Shown here piece by piece: positions 44,280 through 53,667 of a DNA stretch of 61,658 nucleotides. The stretch covers positions 1 to 61,658 of the forward strand of contig JACRBM010000050.1 in assembly GCA_016219275.1 (NCBI GenBank), read 5' to 3'. This DNA is from Chloroflexota bacterium. Its GTDB lineage: Bacteria; Chloroflexota; Anaerolineae; UBA4142. The position numbers and the translations under genes are program-made. The first letter of the stretch is position 1; every line of letters starts with the position of its first letter. The notes under the pieces were generated by a model that ran no database searches, had not been told where the DNA came from, and saw only the letters and a list, made by a program, of their open reading frames with translations.

Positions 44280-46072
44280 CATCGGTCCACGTCTCCCAAA
44301 ATAATATCCGTCATCGCGATGATACCAACCAAGTCCGCGATGTAATAACCCTTGGAGATCAACGGCAGGATTTGCAGATTCGCAAACGAAGGTGTCCGCA
44401 CGCGCACACGATGCGGCATGTTGCTACCATTGCTCGAAACGAGCATACCCAGCTCGCCGCGCGGCGATTCGACTGCCGCGTACGCATAACCGACCGGCGG
44501 CTTGAATCCTTCCGTCCACAATTTGAAATGATGGATCAGCGACTCCATCGAAGTTTGCAATTCTTGTTTCGGCGGCGGCGCGACCTTGCGATTGTTCGTG
44601 ACGTGCGGTTGACCCTTGGTCTTTGCCAATTTATCCAGCGCCTGCTCGATGATGCGGAGACTCTGGCGAATTTCTTCCATGCGAATGTAGTAGCATTCGA
44701 GCACATCCGCTTTCGCGCGCGTGCTCACCGGCACATCGAACTCGTACTGCTCGTAGCCCATGTACGGCGCAGCTTTACGCAAATCCCAGTTCACGCCGGT
44801 CGCACGCAACATCGGACCGGTCACGCTGTAAGCAAGCGCGTCTTCCTGGGTGTACTCGGCAATGCCGCGCGTGCGTTCGAGCCAGATCGGATTTTTGTTG
44901 AGCAGGTCTTCGTACTCTTTGAGGCGCGGTGGAATGGTCTTGATATATTCGCGCACGGCGTCAGAGAATCCCGCCGGCAAATCGAGCGCTAGTCCGCCGA
45001 ATCGGAAGTACGAGGTCATCATGCGCGCGCCGCTCACCATCTCGAAAATATCGAGCGCGCTCTCGCGTTCGCGGAACGCGTATGTCATTACCGTCACCGC
45101 GCCAATGTCCATCGCCTGCGAGCCAACCGCGATCAGGTGCGACGTGACGCGTTGAAGTTCGCACAGGATCACCCGCGCGATTTGCGCGCGTTCGGGTACA
45201 TCCACCTCCATCAACTTTTCGACCGCGAGGACATACGTCAGATTGTTGAAGAACACGCCGAGGTAATCCATGCGGTCGAACAATGGAATTGCTTTGAGAT
45301 ACGTTTTGTTCTCCGCCGTCTTTTCGATGCCCGTGTGCAAGTAGCCAATATCCGGCAATGCGTTGACGATACGCTCGCCATCCACTTCGAGTGCGACGCG
45401 CAGAACGCCGTGCGTGGACGGGTGATGTGGTCCCATGTTGATGAGCAACGTATCCGAATCTTCCGCCGACCAGGGCGTTTGTGGATCGGGCAAGCCGACC
45501 GGAATTTCGACCGGCGAGCCGCGCACGCTACCCAACAATTTTTGCGCTTGCGGCGGCGGGATCGCGCTTGGCTTGTCCGGCTGAATCTCGTCGTACGTGT
45601 GGGTGAACTCGACCGGCTCGTAACCGAGCGGATGATCTTTGCGAAGCGGATGCCCGGTCACGTAATCGGGCAAGAGGATGCGATGCAAAAAGGGATGATC
45701 GGTGAACGCGATCCCGAACAAGTCGTAGACTTCGCGTTCGTAGAAATTCGCGCCCGTGTAAACCGGCGTGACCGACGGCACATTCGCGTCGTCCCCGGCG
45801 AGAAGCACGCGCAAGCGAATGCGCGTGTTGCTCGGCAGCGCGAGCAAATAGTACAGAACCTCAAAGCGCGGCTCGCGCGGGAACCAATCGAGCGCGGTAA
45901 TGTCGAGGAGCATTTGGAAACGCGGCTCGCACTCGTCGCGCAGAAAGCGAGTCACGGTGAGCAACGCATCGCGCGGAATCGTCACGCGCGTCTCGCCGTG
46001 AAATTCGGAAATGTCGTTGAGCGCGTTGGGAAAACGCGCGCGCAGGTGACTGATTGTGGTTTCGATGGACAT
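44279..46072 (-). CDS. nuoCD: NADH-quinone oxidoreductase subunits C and D, fused
   Basis: Residues 1-150 are the NuoC domain (FQMLLDITALDWFPREPRFEVLYYLL, TGANFYEREVYDLFGI, HPLRKDHPL) and about 200-597 the NuoD domain (NMGPHHPSTHGVLRVALEVDGERI, DIGYLHTGIEK, SPRGELGMLVSSNGS). NuoD forms the quinone pocket with NuoB, and the conserved His of GPHHPSTHG is present. The fusion is known in several lineages. The linker includes IPPPQAQKLLGSVRGSP. The ATG at 46072 lies nine bases after the DUF2283 stop codon. Confidence 0.96.
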   Translation of the reverse strand: MSIETTISHLRARFPNALNDISEFHGETRVTIPRDALLTVTRFLRDECEPRFQMLLDITALDWFPREPRFEVLYYLLALPSNTRIRLRVLLAGDDANVPSVTPVYTGANFYEREVYDLFGIAFTDHPFLHRILLPDYVTGHPLRKDHPLGYEPVEFTHTYDEIQPDKPSAIPPPQAQKLLGSVRGSPVEIPVGLPDPQTPWSAEDSDTLLINMGPHHPSTHGVLRVALEVDGERIVNALPDIGYLHTGIEKTAENKTYLKAIPLFDRMDYLGVFFNNLTYVLAVEKLMEVDVPERAQIARVILCELQRVTSHLIAVGSQAMDIGAVTVMTYAFRERESALDIFEMVSGARMMTSYFRFGGLALDLPAGFSDAVREYIKTIPPRLKEYEDLLNKNPIWLERTRGIAEYTQEDALAYSVTGPMLRATGVNWDLRKAAPYMGYEQYEFDVPVSTRAKADVLECYYIRMEEIRQSLRIIEQALDKLAKTKGQPHVTNNRKVAPPPKQELQTSMESLIHHFKLWTEGFKPPVGYAYAAVESPRGELGMLVSSNGSNMPHRVRVRTPSFANLQILPLISKGYYIADLVGIIAMTDIILGDVDR

Positions 46073-46081
46073 TCGTGGAAC

Positions 46082-46324
46082 CTATTGAGCCGGAATTGGG
46101 AGTTGCAAATCTATTTCACCGACCTTGGGCAATTGCAGATGGATGTGCGAAAAATCCGCGTCGGCAAACATTTCACTCGCAAAAAGAATTTCGACACCCC
46201 TCAAGTTTTCATCCGCGTCCAAATCCACCATCACGTGATTGGAAACACGGACTGTCTTGGCAACATCTTTTTCACTTAGATAAATGTACATCGCATCGGC
46301 ATCTTTGTCGTATGTGATTCGCAT
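46082..46324 (-). CDS. DUF2283 protein (antitoxin-like)
   Basis: An 80-residue protein with the classic DUF2283 opening MRITYDKDADAMYIYLSE and the core VMVDLDADENLRGVEIL. DUF2283 genes commonly lie directly after DUF4258 toxin-like genes, as here. GAGTGAGGTGATC precedes the ATG at 46324. It sits between nuoB and nuoCD. Confidence 0.92.
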   Translation of the reverse strand: MRITYDKDADAMYIYLSEKDVAKTVRVSNHVMVDLDADENLRGVEILFASEMFADADFSHIHLQLPKVGEIDLQLPIPAQ

Positions 46325-46334
46325 TACGATCACC

Positions 46335-46568
46335 TCACTCTATCATTACCGTTATGATCTTGATACCGTCGGGAATAGATTGATACACAACCATCACCAC
46401 TCGCGGGCTTATTCGTTTCGTCGCGATGATTTCATCGTCTTCACCGTGGTACCAATTATCGGGCGTATACAGGACCGCTTAAACCTGCTCCGCTGTGACC
46501 TTGCGCTCAATCATTCTTTGGCGCGCGTGTTTAGTATAGATGAGTTTGGTATCTAGCGGCAAAGCCAT
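46335..46568 (-). pseudogene. DUF4258 toxin-like gene with an in-frame TAA
   Basis: The ATG at 46568 (GAGGTGAC upstream) opens MALPLDTKLIYTKHARQRMI and ERKVTAEQV, then meets TAA at 46479-46481. The frame continues AVLYTPDNWYHGEDDEIIAT through VVMVVYQSIPDGIKIITVMI to a TGA at 46335. The KHARQRMIERKVT start and the VYQ..DGIKIITV end fit DUF4258. A single G-to-T change (GAA to TAA) explains the stop. The toxin is probably dead while its DUF2283 partner remains intact. Confidence 0.8.
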
Positions 46569-46599
46569 TCGTCACCTCAACCTGTCACCCGATCTACTA

Positions 46600-47154
46600 T
46601 TATCCGCGCAGACCAAACCCTTCGATCTTGATCTGCCCTTTCGGCGCGCCGTTCTTGATTTTATCGTGTAACATCAAGATGCCGTCCATCAACGCCTCAG
46701 GACGCGGCGGGCAACCGGCGACGTACACATCCACCGGAATAATTTCGTCCACGCCCTGCAGAATCGCGTAATTGTTGTAGATGCCGCCGCACGCCGCGCA
46801 ATCGCCCATCGCGATGACCCACTTGGGTTCCATCATCTGATCGTATAGTTGCCGCACGACGGGCGCCATCTTGCGCGAGACGCGCCCAGCGACAAACATC
46901 AAGTCGGCTTGGCGCGGCGACGCGCGGTACACTTCCATCCCAAAGCGCGAGAGATCGAAACGCGGCATGTAGACCGCCATCATTTCAATCGCGCAACACG
47001 CGAGACCGAACAGCAGGGGCCACATCGAACCGGTGCGCGCCCAGCGCACGACGTCGTCGAGTTTCGCAAACACAATCCCAGGTTGTCCCGATTTCGACGC
47101 GGGATCGTCGCGCGCGACCGGAATATCACTTGCCTTTATCGTTTGAGCGTCCAT
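46600..47154 (-). CDS. nuoB: NADH-quinone oxidoreductase subunit B
   Basis: NuoB carries cluster N2, next to the quinone site. The ligands are in [12 protein letters not shown], the MGDCAACGG motif and [16 protein letters not shown]. The N-terminal 30 residues are longer than in many homologues. AAGGAG lies ten bases before the ATG. It is the first gene of the operon; nuoA, which usually comes before it, is absent, and the upstream neighbour is an unrelated efflux operon. Confidence 0.96.
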   Translation of the reverse strand: MDAQTIKASDIPVARDDPASKSGQPGIVFAKLDDVVRWARTGSMWPLLFGLACCAIEMMAVYMPRFDLSRFGMEVYRASPRQADLMFVAGRVSRKMAPVVRQLYDQMMEPKWVIAMGDCAACGGIYNNYAILQGVDEIIPVDVYVAGCPPRPEALMDGILMLHDKIKNGAPKGQIKIEGFGLRG

Positions 47155-47258
47155 AGGTTTTCGCTCCTTAAGGAAAAATCACGTACATAAGGAAACAAGT
47201 AGTAAGCCACTAAAGCACGATTTATTTCTGGTGTACTTGCTACCTGTTTATGCTTGCC

Positions 47259-47287
47259 ATTATATCACATCGTTAAGCATATCACAA
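47259..47287 (-). promoter_or_regulatory. Promoter of the nuo-like operon
   Basis: TTGTGA (47282-47287), a 17-base spacer and consensus TATAAT (47259-47264), with a leader of about 100 bases to nuoB. Confidence 0.7.
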
Positions 47288-47311
47288 ACTTTCGGGCGCG
47301 CGCATTAAAAG

Positions 47312-47340
47312 ACCCTATGGGTTTTGTGAACCCATAGGGT
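47312..47340 (-). terminator. Terminator of the ABC efflux operon
   Basis: ACCCTATGGGTT, a five-base loop and its perfect complement, followed on the minus strand by CTTTT. It lies six bases after the adaptor stop codon. Confidence 0.85.
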
Positions 47341-47346
47341 CGCTTT

Positions 47347-48468
47347 CTACTTGCCGATACTGACTTTCGCGGTCATGTTCCAACGCAGACGCTCATCTTG
47401 TTTGTCAAGCGCGACCGTGACGGAGTATACGATGTCGCCTTGACGATTCTCGCCGAACCCTTTGATGCGCGTCACCTTGCCGATTAACTCTAGTCCCGAA
47501 ATCGCGTCGAGCGTGACGGTGACTGGGTCGCCTTCTTTCACGCTAACGATGTTGATCTCGGTGAGGTCGGTCGTTTCGACTTGCCACTGCGCTGTGTCGG
47601 CAATGCGCGCAACCACCGCGTTCGGCGCGGCGAATTCGCCGACGCGCAAATCAATCGCGGTGATGACGCCATCGAACGGTGCGGCGAGTTTCGTGTTCTT
47701 TAAATTTTCCGCGGCAAGATCGCGCGCGGCAGTCGCCGTTTTCACCGCGGCTTCAGCGGCGGCAATGTCCTCTGCTTGCGGCGTCAATTTCGAGAGACCA
47801 TTGCGCGCGTTTTGTATCGCGGAGATCGCCGCTTCGACCTGGCTCTTGGGCGGAGTGATCTTCAAGTTGTACGCGGATAATGCTTTTTGATAATCGAGCC
47901 ACGCCTGTTGTAGTTGCATGCGTTCGAGCGTCATGTTGGCGAACGGATTCGAATCACCGCCGATGCGGTCGTACGCGGCTTGCGCGCGGTCCACGGCGGC
48001 TTTCGCCTTTTCAATGTCCGCTTTGATCCCGATCATTTCGTTTGGATCGGGCGTAAGCAAATTGTTGTATGCGGCTTCGGCAGACTTGACACTCTGTTGG
48101 GCAGCAGATAGGTCTGATGCGATCGGACCGCGCTTGAGTTGATCGAGCTTGGCTTTGGCAGACGCGAGGTTGCCTTCGGCTTGGTCAAGTTGCAGTTGGA
48201 ACTGCTTCGCATCGAGTTGCGCGAGCACTTGACCGGCTTGCACCTTGTCGCCCACTTGAGCCGGCGCTTGCGCGATAATTCCACCGACCTGAAAACCGAT
48301 TGCCGCGCTTTTCACCGGCACGATCTTACCTTCGGCAACCACTTTGCTGCTTGCTTTGACTACTGAAATCGCCGCCGTTGGTTTCGGCGTGGGCGTTGGC
48401 GCGCCGCCGCACGCGAGCAGACCGAACGCAATCAAAATCAAAGTAGTGATCAGAAATAAGCGTCTCAC
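47347..48468 (-). CDS. Periplasmic adaptor lipoprotein of an ABC efflux pump (HlyD/MacA-like)
   Basis: A lipoprotein signal (LILIAFGLLACGG, lipid Cys about 20) is followed by a Thr/Pro spacer, a biotinyl-lipoyl half-motif (GKIVPVKSAAIGFQVGGIIAQ), a long alpha hairpin rich in Ala/Lys/Gln (about 100-245) and the second lipoyl half and beta barrel (KLAAPFDGVITAIDLRVGEF, VKEGDPVTVTLDAI). At 373 residues it is typical. With the downstream-encoded partners it would form a MacAB-like system. In a single-membrane or atypical envelope it may act as an outer-face adaptor. Confidence 0.9.
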   Translation of the reverse strand: MRRLFLITTLILIAFGLLACGGAPTPTPKPTAAISVVKASSKVVAEGKIVPVKSAAIGFQVGGIIAQAPAQVGDKVQAGQVLAQLDAKQFQLQLDQAEGNLASAKAKLDQLKRGPIASDLSAAQQSVKSAEAAYNNLLTPDPNEMIGIKADIEKAKAAVDRAQAAYDRIGGDSNPFANMTLERMQLQQAWLDYQKALSAYNLKITPPKSQVEAAISAIQNARNGLSKLTPQAEDIAAAEAAVKTATAARDLAAENLKNTKLAAPFDGVITAIDLRVGEFAAPNAVVARIADTAQWQVETTDLTEINIVSVKEGDPVTVTLDAISGLELIGKVTRIKGFGENRQGDIVYSVTVALDKQDERLRWNMTAKVSIGK

Positions 48469-48534
48469 AGTGTTCTCCTTGAATCAATGTTTCGTCATGC
48501 GTGAGCCGTGAAATCTCAATTCACGCATCAAGTT

Positions 48535-50966
48535 TTATTCGTAAGCCAAAATCTCGCGGACGGTCAACCGCGAGGCGTTGTGCGCCGGCAAGATACTCGC
48601 CAGCACCGAAAGTACGCCGACCAAAATCATCCAGACTAGTACACCGGCAATCGAAAATTGATAACTGAGCGATTGCTGGAACAATGCCACGCCAACACCT
48701 TCCGCGATCAACTTGCCAATTGGGTACGCCAGCGCCGACGCCAGCAATCCACTCAAGATGCCGATGAACATCCCTTCGACGAGCACCACGCCGCGCACCG
48801 CGCCATTCGACGCGCCGACCGCGCGCATCACGCCGATCTCGCGCGTCCGTTCGATGACGTTGAGTGACATCGTGCCCATCAGACCCAGCCCGCCGACCAT
48901 CGCCATCAAGACCGCCATCGCGAGCAAGAGCGCGGCGATGATGTTGAAGAATACTTCATTCGACGTGCGAATGTCGCCGCTCGTCATCCCAAAGCCGACG
49001 CGAATCCCGGCTTTTTTGAATCGCTCCTCCAAATTTTTCTTCACCTGGGCTTGAAAAACCGGATCGTGTTTTTCGGTTTCCAACTGCAGACTCGCGGCGC
49101 GTCCCGTCTCGCCGACCGCGTACGCATAATAATCGCGATTGACATACGCGACTCCGCCCGCGCCAAAGCGCGCGTTCACCACCCCAACCACGCGCCATTT
49201 GTGTTCGCGGTTCGAAATCTTGAGTGTGATTTCGTCGCCCAGGTTGACATCCGGTTCGGTCTGGAGAAACGTATTGCTGACGACGATTGCATTTTCGTCG
49301 TCGGGCAAAAGCCAGCGTCCGCGCATTACGGTCGGTTCAAGCATCGTCGTGCCCTGTGATGGCGCAAAGAGAATCACGCTGTCGCTTTCGCTGCCGTCCG
49401 CGCGCAATCGCCGCACACTGCTAAAGCCCCACATCTCGACGCGCACGACGCCGGGCAAATCGCGTACGATCTGTTCGATTTCTTCGATGCGGCGCGGGCG
49501 CGCAAAGGTTTCGAGCACGTCGAACTTCCAATACTTGAGCAGGTCTTCGAGCGTCTGCCCCATCGAATCGCGCGCGCTCAACACCGAAATGAAAATCGTG
49601 CCGCCCAGGATCAGGGTGAGCAATGTGAGAGCAAGGCGTCCTTTGCGGCGAAACGTATTGCGCAACGACAAGCGCATCGGACGCGACAAGGCGCGCACGC
49701 TCATCAACAAACGGTCGAACCAACCGGGCTTGGTTTGCTGACTGATTCCATAATCGCTGATCGCTTGACGAATCGTTACACGCGTGCCGGTCAGCACGGG
49801 CAACAATCCGGCGACCAGCGGCACGATCAACCCAATCGCGATTTCGAGCGCGATCACGTTCGTGGGAATCGTGAACGGCGGAAAATCGGTGTTGATGAAA
49901 CCGGCGAGATATTGGCTCAACTGACCGGCGGTCATTACACTCAACGGCACCGCCAAGACAAGCGCCATCACGCCGAACATTAGAATCATCACGAGATACA
50001 ACAACACGATTTGACGCGCGCGCGCGCCAATCGCTTTCATCATCCCAATTTGACGAACCTGTTGACTCAACAGCGCGGAGATCGTGTTGACGACGAGAAA
50101 GCCGCTAAGGATCAACGACGCGAAACCGAGCGAGTTCAAGAGCAAGAGCAAACCGGCGAACAAATCTTGCAACGGATGTTTGCCCGGCTCCGGTACCTGA
50201 ACGGCATAGACGGTTAGTCCACCACTCTCCATTTTTTCTTTGACGCGATTCGCTATCGCCGTAACGCCATTCTTGTCAAGCGTTTTGTCCGCGACGATGA
50301 TCATCAACATATCCGGTTTACGCGAATCGGTCAACCACTCTTGCGTATCGAGCGTCACGTAGCCGTACGCTTGACTCATGAATGTCGCGGGGAAATTGGT
50401 CTCTTCGTGCGCCAACCCGGCAATCCGCAACATGCGCCTGGGTCCGCGCGTCGTTTCCACTTCGAGAAAATCGCCCACCTTGACCCCGGGCGGTAGTAAG
50501 CCGGGCAATAGCAAGGATGACCGTTCGAGAACAATCGCGTGGTCGGCGGGGGGCCATTCGCCGCGCTCCGCGCCGAAACTCGGTGCGGGACTATAATGAC
50601 CCTGCGGCACAACTTGGTTGATCCGAATATCGTTGAAATTTGGCACGGCGTACACGCCGAGCGATTTCCATTCATCGGGACCGACCCGCAAGCGAAGCGT
50701 AAGCGAGGTTCGCGCTTCGACCTCCGCAATACCCGGCATGCGGCGGATGGTTTCCAGGAGCGTATCGTCAAACGCGTCCGCGTAAATCGTCGCGCTTGCC
50801 GGACGCGCTTTGGGATAATTCGCCATCATTTCGTCTTGCACGGTCGTGAACGTGTGCGTTACCGTACCCACGCCGAACACGCCAACGGCAATCGAAAGGA
50901 CGACGAGAAGCGTGCGCGTCTTGTTGAGCCAGAGGTCGCGCAAAATTTTCCGCCAGCGCGGACCGA

Positions 50967-50970
<4 letters not shown>
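48535..50970 (-). CDS. ABC transporter permease with two FtsX domains
   Basis: An 811-residue permease with two FtsX-type four-helix regions. The first has [41 protein letters not shown], the second [28 protein letters not shown]-like sequence (here [21 protein letters not shown]) and [18 protein letters not shown]. Large extracytoplasmic MacB-like domains lie between. This layout is of the lipoprotein/peptide extrusion type (LolCDE/MacB-like long permeases). It overlaps the ATPase stop codon by four bases. Confidence 0.93.
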
Positions 50971-52103
<1,133 letters not shown>

Positions 52104-52113
52104 CGTTTGCTCC

Positions 52114-52125
52114 TCACACGTGTGA
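52114..52125. promoter_or_regulatory. Palindrome before the ABC ATPase gene
   Basis: TCACACGTGTGA, a perfect 12-bp palindrome directly upstream of the GAGGAG ribosome-binding site. A possible operator; no matching regulator lies nearby. Confidence 0.4.
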
Positions 52126-52372
52126 CATGCCGTTCTTTGCGTTTTGCTCTTGACGGGGATGAGCATAACACACTTCAACAATTCGCGCATCCCCCAAAAG
52201 AATGACGGACAGAATAGATTCAAACAGACGCGCAATAGTATTTACGAACGACACGCCGTGTAGTTACAAACTAAACCGCGCTTCGGGTTCCACCAGCGGA
52301 CAACCAGGCAACCTGCTCGCGTGGACGAGGCAGGCAGAACATCCAGACCGATTATACTCCCGCACAGGCATT
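52126..52372. other. Intergenic region between the ABC operon and tRNA-Thr
   Basis: I see no supported gene here. It should contain the ABC operon promoter on the minus strand, but no good -35/-10 pair stands out; TATGCT near 52150 is a weak -10 candidate. Confidence 0.5.
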
Positions 52373-52400
52373 TTGCAAAAAACGCAAAGTGTGGTATATT
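52373..52400 (+). promoter_or_regulatory. tRNA-Thr promoter
   Basis: TTGCAA, a 16-base spacer and TATATT, ending 19 bases before the tRNA 5' end. Confidence 0.6.
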
Positions 52401-52419
52401 CCCACCCGAAAAGATTCGC

Positions 52420-52492
52420 GCCACCTTAGCTCAATCGGTAGAGCAGCCGCATCGTAAGCGGCCGGTTTTCAGTTCAAGTCTGAAAGGTGGCT
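52420..52492 (+). tRNA. tRNA-Thr (anticodon CGT)
   Basis: All four arms fold. Acceptor GCCACCT pairs with AGGTGGC. The D stem is GCTC/GAGC. The anticodon stem GCCGC/GCGGC has loop ATCGTAA, giving anticodon CGT for codon ACG. The T stem TTCAG/CTGAA has loop TTCAAGT. The 73 bases lack an encoded CCA. Confidence 0.95.
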
Positions 52493-52604
52493 TTACGAAT
52501 GAACAGAGGTGTTCAAACGAGGGATTCTATTTGTCTAGGACTGCAAAGGATCTCCAATGGTCCCAAGTCCAATTAAACCTGGGACAGTTCCAAAGGTTTG
52601 AAAG

Positions 52605-52646
52605 TGCACGGACCGTGTTTTGATCTGTGGGAACACGGTCTGTGCA
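52605..52646 (+). terminator. Hairpin downstream of tRNA-Thr
   Basis: TGCACGGACCGTGTT and AACACGGTCTGTGCA pair at 14 of 15 positions around a 12-base loop. Confidence 0.6.
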
Positions 52647-52820
52647 TATCTACCGCTTGAACGATTTTTCAATCGCGCACAAGCGGCGCTCGATCCGAAC
52701 TAACAAGTTCCCGATCGCGCAGAGCACGTTCACCATTACCATCAATACGACGGTGCTCTCGCTCATGGACTCCCCTTCAAGATAATTTTGCTCAGTAAAC
52801 CACAGGAGAGCCAATCCTAC

Positions 52821-52889
52821 AATCACGGAAACTGGTGATTTTGCCGTGATTTCTATATCACGGATTTCCGTTACCGTGTTTCCGTGATA
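52821..52889. repeat. Alternating ATCACGG repeats
   Basis: Four ATCACGG copies alternate in orientation (52822, 52844, 52857, 52882). They form two hairpins, AATCACGG/CCGTGATT and TATCACGGA/TCCGTGATA. Confidence 0.7.
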
Positions 52890-52895
52890 CGATAG

Positions 52896-52921
52896 AAAAG
52901 AAAAAGGGGCTTTTCAGCCCC
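52896..52921 (-). terminator. Rho-independent terminator on the minus strand
   Basis: On the minus strand GGGGCTGAAAAGCCCC is followed by TTTTTCTTTT. It would end a transcript coming from the RHH gene at 53316. Confidence 0.85.
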
Positions 52922-52928
52922 AGGAAAT

Positions 52929-53055
52929 GCAAATACAAGCAATACCGCAAAAGTCACTTTAGGAAAAGCCGCCCTGTAGAGAATCGCGGCTCAAACGCCT
53001 GAAAACGGGTGCTTTTGTGCATCCCAAAGTGAGTTTTGCGCTATTGCAAATACAA
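52929..53055. mobile_element. MITE-like inverted-repeat element
   Basis: Arms at 52939-52963 and 53023-53047 are 25 bases long and match at 22 positions, with a 59-base centre. The 10-base word GCAAATACAA lies at both outer edges, like a target duplication overlapping the arm by two bases on the right side. Confidence 0.5.
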
Positions 53056-53133
53056 TGATAGTACGACTGCTCGTGGTGGGGGCTATACCACTGCGGGCAG
53101 AGGGCGAATGAGTGCTGCTAACACTCGTTTGCC

Positions 53134-53316
53134 CTATTTTTTATTCAGTTCTTCTTCGACAATCCGAATAACGCGTTCGTCGCCACGTGCCAATGCTTGT
53201 AGCACTGACCGAACAACAAATGAGATCGTCCAACCTTTTCGTTTGGCTACTTTTGCGCTGTCATTGCGCAGTTTTTTTTCAATCCTGATAGGCGAAAGCA
53301 TCACATCTTTTGTCAT
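53134..53316 (-). CDS. Small ribbon-helix-helix-like protein
   Basis: A 60-residue protein: MTKDVMLSPIRIEKKLRNDSAKVAKRKGWTISFVVRSVLQALARGDERVIRIVEEELNKK. The pattern strand (SPIRIEKKL), helix, GWTIS turn and helix (FVVRSVLQALARG) fits RHH DNA-binding proteins such as RelB/CopG-type antitoxins. No toxin partner follows; the next element is a terminator 210 bp on. The near-consensus promoter places the transcription start at or next to the ATG, so it is probably leaderless. It may be an orphan antitoxin or regulator. Confidence 0.7.
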   Translation of the reverse strand: MTKDVMLSPIRIEKKLRNDSAKVAKRKGWTISFVVRSVLQALARGDERVIRIVEEELNKK

Positions 53317-53323
53317 CTTCTAC

Positions 53324-53352
53324 AGTTTATCCCCGTATATACATTTTGTCAA
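53324..53352 (-). promoter_or_regulatory. Promoter of the RHH gene with internal palindrome
   Basis: TTGACA (53347-53352), 17-base spacer, TAAACT (53324-53329). GTATATAC in the spacer is a perfect palindrome and a possible self-regulatory operator. Confidence 0.65.
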
Positions 53353-53482
53353 GATGGCTTTTTCAGCTTTTGGCGTTCCCTTCAATGTGTCAGAGCGCAA
53401 GCCCCAGACACTTCTGGGTTCGGCGAATGCTCGAGCAGGTCAGAGATAGGCATTCCCCAGTTTGATAAGCCACACACTGGTT

Positions 53483-53510
53483 TTGTAAAATCAACTACAG
53501 AGAGTATAAT
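53483..53510 (+). promoter_or_regulatory. Promoter of the defence locus
   Basis: TTGTAA, a 16-base spacer and TATAAT, about 158 bases before the helicase ATG. The 53353-53482 stretch holds nothing else I can name. Confidence 0.55.
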
Positions 53511-53667
53511 GTAGAACAAAAGCCCCGCGGAGTTTTCGCAGAACCCGCGAGGCATTGTCCGAGGTGAGAGACCACCAGGGACGGTCGAGAGTGTAGCACG
53601 AATGCCCGCTCTGGTCAAATGGATACCAGGGCGGGTGTTTGTTTTCATTCCAATCGAGGATACCGCA

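Larger units (their letters stand above)
52493..53133. other. Gene-free, repeat-rich region after the tRNA
   Basis: No credible reading frame is present. The stretch holds a hairpin at 52605-52646, an array of ATCACGG words at 52821-52889, a minus-strand terminator at 52896-52921 and an inverted-repeat element at 52929-53055. Being just downstream of a tRNA and beside a defence locus, it looks like degraded mobile DNA. Confidence 0.65.

Noticed and set aside
46479-46481. TAA in the DUF4258 gene as a recoded codon
   Set aside because: TAA recoding is not known in ordinary bacteria and many TAA stops end genes in this window; a nonsense mutation is simpler.
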